Source of the DNA: JBGPIT01 sp041485125
Lineage (GTDB): Bacteria; Desulfobacterota; Binatia; UTPRO1
DNA: 17,285 nt
Reading direction: 5' to 3'
NCBI GenBank assembly: GCA_041485125.1
Contig: JBGPIT010000057.1
Coordinates: 1-17,285, forward strand
Shown piece after piece: positions 13,678 to 17,285 of the stretch. The translations under genes were made by a program, and so were the position numbers. A model generated the notes under the pieces. The model was not told where the DNA came from and did no database searches. It saw nothing but the letters and a program-made list of their open reading frames with translations. The first letter of the stretch is position 1, and the number at the start of each line of letters is the position of its first letter.

Positions 13678-14856
13678 TCAGCTGAACGTGCGTTCGACGA
13701 ACCAGAAGAGCGCGATCGCGAGGATGAGGCCCGAGCAGACGCCGACGATCGCGCGACGCTGCGGTGCACGTTGGATCGCGGCGATGATCGGATAGAAGAG
13801 CAGCACGACCACGACTTGCCCCGCCTCGACGCCGAGGTTGAAGGCGAGGAGCGACGCCGCGAGCTCGCGCGAAGGTAGATGCAGGCCGCGGAGCACGGTC
13901 GCGAAACCGAAGCCATGCACCAGGCCGAACGCGAACGTGATCCGCCATCGTCCGGCGCTGCGGTCGAAGACGACGTTCTCGAGCGCCACCCACGCGATCG
14001 AGAGCGCGATCACCGCCTCGACGGGCCGGCTCGGCAAGGTGACGATCTCGAGCGTCGCGAGCGCGAGCGTGATGCTGTGGGCGACAGTGAAGGCGCTCAC
14101 GATCCCGACCAGCGAGCGGATGCCGCCGCTGACCAGCAGCAAGGCGACCAAGAAGAGGATGTGATCGTAACCGGTCGCGATGTGCTCGACGCCGAGAAGG
14201 AAGAAGCGGCGCACCGTCGCCCGGACGCCGCCGCTCTCGTCGAGCACGACCTCCGTGGTGTCGCGCGTGAAGATGCGCTCCTCGAGGCGGTCGCGCCAGC
14301 GGATCTTCGCGAAGTCGTACCCGTCGCTGCCGGCAAGCGCGAGCAGGCCGAAGCGGACGCGGATCGGCGGCTCGTCGCTGCACGTGCCGCGCAGGCGGAA
14401 GAGGACGCCGCCGCCGCCCGTGACCTGCGAGAAGTCCTCGAGCGAGAGCGGGCAGCGCGCGCCGCCCGCCTCGACGATGATCGCACGGTCGAAGAGCCGG
14501 CGGAGCGCGGGAAAGACCGACAGGATCTCGTCGTCGGTCAGGACTCCGTTCGCGTCGGTGTCGGCGTCGGGGACGTCGTGGTTCGACAGCGTCAGGTCGT
14601 AGCGCACGCGGCCGTCTTCGAACGAGATCTCGGAATAGCTGACGCCCTGCTGATGCGCCTCCGCCGGAACGGCGACCGCGAGCAGAGCGAGAGCGGCTAC
14701 GGAGACGACGAGCCGGCACAGGTCGGTGCCGCGGCCGGACGGCGTCGCGCCGCACGGGCGAGCGATGGTCGGGCGGACCGGCGCCAACCGACGCGTCGAT
14801 ATGCCCACACCGAAGCTCGACCGATCGACGGATCCTCGAACGCGTTCGCCGCGCAT
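13678..14856 (-). CDS. HupE/UreJ-type membrane protein with EF-hand loop
   Basis: The protein (392 residues from the ATG at 14856) has an export signal: a hydrophobic segment at about 48-64 (CRLVVSVAALALLAVAVPAEA), probably cleaved after AEA. The exported domain (about 68-215) contains a perfect EF-hand loop DTDANGVLTDDE at 99-110, suggesting calcium binding. The C-terminal half is a HupE/UreJ_2 membrane domain with the family motifs GVEHIATGYDHILF at 222-235 (His225, Asp231, His232), AFTVAHSITLAL at 255-266 and FGLVHGFGFA at 310-319. Relatives are linked to nickel supply in hydrogenase or urease loci, but this longer two-part form occurs without such enzymes and its role is unknown. The start is uncertain: the signal peptide is preceded by nearly 50 Arg-rich residues, and a GTG at 14808 is an alternative. 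The secreted HEAT-repeat gene lies 19 bases upstream. Confidence 0.82.
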   Translation of the reverse strand: MRGERVRGSVDRSSFGVGISTRRLAPVRPTIARPCGATPSGRGTDLCRLVVSVAALALLAVAVPAEAHQQGVSYSEISFEDGRVRYDLTLSNHDVPDADTDANGVLTDDEILSVFPALRRLFDRAIIVEAGGARCPLSLEDFSQVTGGGGVLFRLRGTCSDEPPIRVRFGLLALAGSDGYDFAKIRWRDRLEERIFTRDTTEVVLDESGGVRATVRRFFLLGVEHIATGYDHILFLVALLLVSGGIRSLVGIVSAFTVAHSITLALATLEIVTLPSRPVEAVIALSIAWVALENVVFDRSAGRWRITFAFGLVHGFGFATVLRGLHLPSRELAASLLAFNLGVEAGQVVVVLLFYPIIAAIQRAPQRRAIVGVCSGLILAIALFWFVERTFS

Positions 14857-14875
14857 CCGGCGCGAAGCGGTCCGA

Positions 14876-16168
14876 TCAGTGCTCGTGCTTGCCGTGGCCG
14901 AGCGCAAGTTCGGCGAGCTTGCGGACGCGCTCGTCCGGATGGTTCGCGGCCTGGTCCTGGAGCGCCTGGGTCGCCTCCCACTTCCCGGAGCGCTCGAGCG
15001 CGAACGCGGCGGCCGCTTGGGCGTCGTCGTTGCCGTGAGCGAGCGTAGCGGCGAGCGCCTTGATCGCGGCCGGGCTCGCGATCCGACCGAGCGACTCGGC
15101 GGCCGCGTTGATCTCGTTTTTGTCCTTGCCCGCGATCGCCTTCGCGAGCATCGCGACGGCCCGGTCGTCCTGGGCTTGGCCGAGCGCCTGCAGCGCCGCG
15201 AGGCGGACCTCCGCGGACGGATCCTCGGCGAGCACGATTTCGAGCCGGGCGAACGCGCCGGCGGAGGCGGTGCGGACGAGGCCGCGCACCGCCGCGATGC
15301 GCAGCGCGGGATCGCTGTTGCGCGAGTACCCGATCAGGCGGCTCTCCTCGGGCGGCTTGCCGAGACTGACGAGCGCGTCGACGGCGGCGGCTTGCAGCGG
15401 TCCACCCGATGCGGCGATCTCGGCCGCGATCGGCTCGACGCCGACGGCGCCGCGCCGGGCGAGGTGCACCAGCGGCTGGGCCCGTTCCGCGGGCGGCACC
15501 TTTTCGTCGGCGAGGAACGTCCGCCATGGTGCGAGCGCGTCGGCATCGAGGAGCGGCATCAGCTCCTCGCGCCCTTCGAGGGTGGTGAGCGCGTCCGATC
15601 GGAGCTGTGGCGTGGGACTGGCGAGCAACCGTCCGAGATGGCGCGCCGTCGCGGTCGGATCGTGACGAACGGCGAGATACTGCGCCAGCGGTTCTACCAA
15701 CGTCGGGTCGCCGAGCGGTGCCACGTCGGCGGCGGTCTCGAGCCGCTCGGTCCAGCGCCAGTAGGTGCCCTCCCCCAACGCGTCACGAAAGCTGGTGTAG
15801 TTCGGCAGCGGGGCGAGGAAGATGAGCGTGCGTGTTCCCTTCGCGAAGTAGGGCTTGGTTTCGGGGAAGAGCATCTCCTGCACGAGCTCGAGCTCGGTGC
15901 CGGCGTCGCCCTTGAGCGTGCGCTCGGGCTCGATCGCGAAGACCTGCAGCTTGGCGTTCCGAGTCGGCGTCACGCTCTTCACGGTGCCGAGCACGACCAC
16001 GTCGGAGCGGTCCGCGAGATCGAAGATCGACAGCGCCGCCTCGGCGTGCCCCGTCGCGACGAGGACCACCGCCGCGACGAGCGGCGCGATGCGCCGACGG
16101 CGGAGCGTCGAACGCCAGAAATAGTCCGGCGGGCCGAGGGGCCCGCCGACTGTGGTGGAGCGGAGCAT
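14876..16168 (-). CDS. Secreted HEAT-repeat protein of unknown function
   Basis: The 430-residue product has a Sec-type signal peptide (Arg-rich residues 20-26, hydrophobic 28-40, likely cleavage after HAEA near 44). A small beta-rich domain follows (about 46-120, LADRSDVVVLGTVKSVTP then VFAIEPERTLKG), a type found in exported proteins whose function I do not know. From about 155 to 425 there are roughly seven HEAT-like helical repeats (for example DPALRIAAVRGLVRTA at 286-301 and DPSAEVRLAALQALGQA at 316-332), which form a curved protein-binding surface. The C-terminus is GHGKHEH, possibly metal-binding. The ATG at 16168 has no clear ribosome binding site, but no better start precedes the signal peptide. 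A hairpin (GGCGGGCC, 16128-16135, with GGCCCGCC, 16140-16147) lies within its first codons. It is 19 bases from the HupE-like gene and probably cotranscribed. Confidence 0.8.
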   Translation of the reverse strand: MLRSTTVGGPLGPPDYFWRSTLRRRRIAPLVAAVVLVATGHAEAALSIFDLADRSDVVVLGTVKSVTPTRNAKLQVFAIEPERTLKGDAGTELELVQEMLFPETKPYFAKGTRTLIFLAPLPNYTSFRDALGEGTYWRWTERLETAADVAPLGDPTLVEPLAQYLAVRHDPTATARHLGRLLASPTPQLRSDALTTLEGREELMPLLDADALAPWRTFLADEKVPPAERAQPLVHLARRGAVGVEPIAAEIAASGGPLQAAAVDALVSLGKPPEESRLIGYSRNSDPALRIAAVRGLVRTASAGAFARLEIVLAEDPSAEVRLAALQALGQAQDDRAVAMLAKAIAGKDKNEINAAAESLGRIASPAAIKALAATLAHGNDDAQAAAAFALERSGKWEATQALQDQAANHPDERVRKLAELALGHGKHEH

Positions 16169-16180
16169 GGGGAGCTTCTA

Positions 16181-16212
16181 GCGGGGGCGGTCCTGTTTGG
16201 GAACGCCCCCGC
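16181..16212 (-). terminator. Strong hairpin after the PHP-domain gene, likely terminator
   Basis: GCGGGGGCG at 16181-16189 pairs perfectly with CGCCCCCGC at 16204-16212 around a 14-base loop that can add three more pairs. It starts 11 bases after the stop codon of the minus-strand gene ending at 16224 and lies 12 bases before the next start at 16168. There is no T-tract, so it could also act as a processing or stability element. Confidence 0.5.
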
Positions 16213-16223
16213 CAGCGAGGGGT

Positions 16224-17285
16224 CTAAGGGAGTGTGACCAACTTGTACATGCCGTCGTTGTTGCGGTCGATGAAGAGCGGGTTGGTGAGCGCCAAGGCGG
16301 TGACACCGCAGTCGCCGGTGGTGACGGCCGCGAGCTGCGTGGTGGTGGCGTTCACGTCCTGACAGGTGCCGAAGAACGGCGAGCACTGCGCGTTGGTCGT
16401 GCACGGACGGCACGCATCGCCGGTGCAGGCACGCCTGGAGATCGAGTTCGGATTCATCGGGAACGTCGGCACCGAGATGCCGTCCCGACCGCGAACCACG
16501 ACCACGACCCACGAGTCCTGCGCGACGTTGATCGGCTGCGAGACGCTCGCCTGGAGCTGGAAGTCGCCGGCGACGCCCGCGATTTGCGACGGGACGACCG
16601 GCAGCGAGTAGGTCGGAGTGGCAGTGCAGACCTTCTTCACGCCGCCCACGAAGTTTCGGCCGCAGGCGCCGCTGTTGCACTGCGCGTCCATCGAGCACGG
16701 CGTGCCCGCATTGGTCCCGCCAATGCACTGGAATGTGCAGGACGGCACCGTGTTGACGTAGATCTCCACGAGGTCGAACGGCGCCCACGTCGGGCTGTTG
16801 ACGTCGACGTTGATGGTCGCGTTGCCGGCGACACTCGCGTTGGCGATGAGCGGGTTGCCGAGCGCGTGACGCGCGGTCGTACCGCCGTCACCGACGACGC
16901 TCACCTTCACGAAGGGTGCGTTGGTGAGGATGGCACGGCCGGCGTTGATATTTTGCGCGAGCTCGACCTCGTTGACGGCGGCGGGATTGTCGGTGGACGA
17001 CGCGATCATCGTCCGCGGGCCGCCGGCCTGGATGATCGTCGTCGAGTGCGTGTCGGAATCGGCCACCAACGCCTTGCGGTTCAACGGGTGCGTCGAGTCG
17101 AAGTTGTTGAGCATGTTGAAGAAGTCACCGAGGTTCTCGCCGAGCGCGAGCGCGTTCTGCGGGCGAGTGTTCTCGATCCAGATTTCGAGCGCGGTGAGCT
17201 CGTCGGTATAGAGGTTCAGAATCGACGGATCCTGGCGCACCTCGATGGGATTGGTGGTCGAGTGCGGCGGCACCAGGGTCGTGTC
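16224..17285 (-). CDS. C-terminal part of an exported PHP-domain metallohydrolase (CehA/McbA type), cut by window edge
   Basis: The frame is open to the window edge, so the N-terminus is missing; the GTG at 17273 is very probably internal. The first part matches the second half of the PHP domain in CehA/McbA-type metallohydrolases: ALEIWIEN, a helix ENLGDFFNMLNN, then LVADSDTHS (17063-17037) with a metal-ligand His, GGPRTMI, and AGRAILTNAPFVKVSV. A beta-sandwich-like part follows (NATINVDVNSPTWAPFDLVEIYVN). It is interrupted by a six-Cys insert (16626-16739) and, later, a five-Cys insert (16362-16427) with one more Cys shortly after. The end, ALTNPLFIDRNNDGMYKL, is also usual for this group. 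The substrate is unknown: CehA acts on the carbamate ester of carbaryl, but most relatives are uncharacterised. Cys-rich inserts imply an oxidising, extracytoplasmic location. Confidence 0.7.
   Translation of the reverse strand, partial: DTTLVPPHSTTNPIEVRQDPSILNLYTDELTALEIWIENTRPQNALALGENLGDFFNMLNNFDSTHPLNRKALVADSDTHSTTIIQAGGPRTMIASSTDNPAAVNEVELAQNINAGRAILTNAPFVKVSVVGDGGTTARHALGNPLIANASVAGNATINVDVNSPTWAPFDLVEIYVNTVPSCTFQCIGGTNAGTPCSMDAQCNSGACGRNFVGGVKKVCTATPTYSLPVVPSQIAGVAGDFQLQASVSQPINVAQDSWVVVVVRGRDGISVPTFPMNPNSISRRACTGDACRPCTTNAQCSPFFGTCQDVNATTTQLAAVTTGDCGVTALALTNPLFIDRNNDGMYKLVTLP

Noticed and set aside
13678..14856. A nickel uptake system for hydrogenase or urease
   Set aside because: No hydrogenase, urease or nickel-insertion gene is present, and this two-part HupE/UreJ form with an EF-hand is common outside such loci.

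Overview
The window is about 17.3 kb of very GC-rich chromosomal DNA, densely packed with genes in short operons, with GTG and TTG starts beside ATG. It comes from a Gram-negative-type bacterium: several products carry Sec-type signal peptides, and the last protein has cysteine-rich inserts of a kind I associate with Deltaproteobacteria-like lineages (Myxococcota, Desulfobacterota, Binatota). That placement is an inference; there is no rRNA or tRNA gene here. I see no phage, insertion sequence, CRISPR array, toxin-antitoxin pair or defence gene. Most of the window is housekeeping and central metabolism, and the unexplained parts are mainly non-coding.

Plus-strand block, 434-8860. A SirB1-type transglutaminase-like/TPR protein is followed by the L-lactate oxidation genes in the order lutB-lutC-lutA. 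A small conserved-looking protein of unknown function (4372-4608, minus) lies convergent to lutA and divergent from the next operon. That operon is tldD-tldE-(AI-2E family transporter): the TldD/TldE metalloprotease pair, with the HExxxH motif and catalytic Cys in TldD only, followed by a multi-spanning membrane protein.

Minus-strand block, 9022-17285, read from right to left. First is the C-terminal part of a secreted PHP-domain (CehA/McbA-type) metallohydrolase with two Cys-rich inserts, cut by the window edge. Next come a secreted HEAT-repeat protein and a HupE/UreJ-type membrane protein with an EF-hand loop, then ribonuclease HII. A tight operon follows of a 2-oxoacid dehydrogenase E2 subunit, lipB and lipA, overlapping by 4 bp at each junction, so a lipoylated enzyme and its lipoylation enzymes are probably made together. 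Last is a glutathione S-transferase-like protein with a CPFC motif, under its own promoter in a locally AT-richer gap.

Features not explained by genes are: a patchwork of inverted repeats at 19-319; a long nested hairpin at 8889-9029 between convergent genes; a perfect TATAAT placed so that the E2 mRNA would begin at the A of its ATG (leaderless); a 16-bp palindrome in a poorly family-like tail of LutB; hairpins next to the lutB and tldD starts; and hairpins at ends of transcription units. The clearest protein anomaly is Met in place of Arg in the GRG motif of RNase HII.
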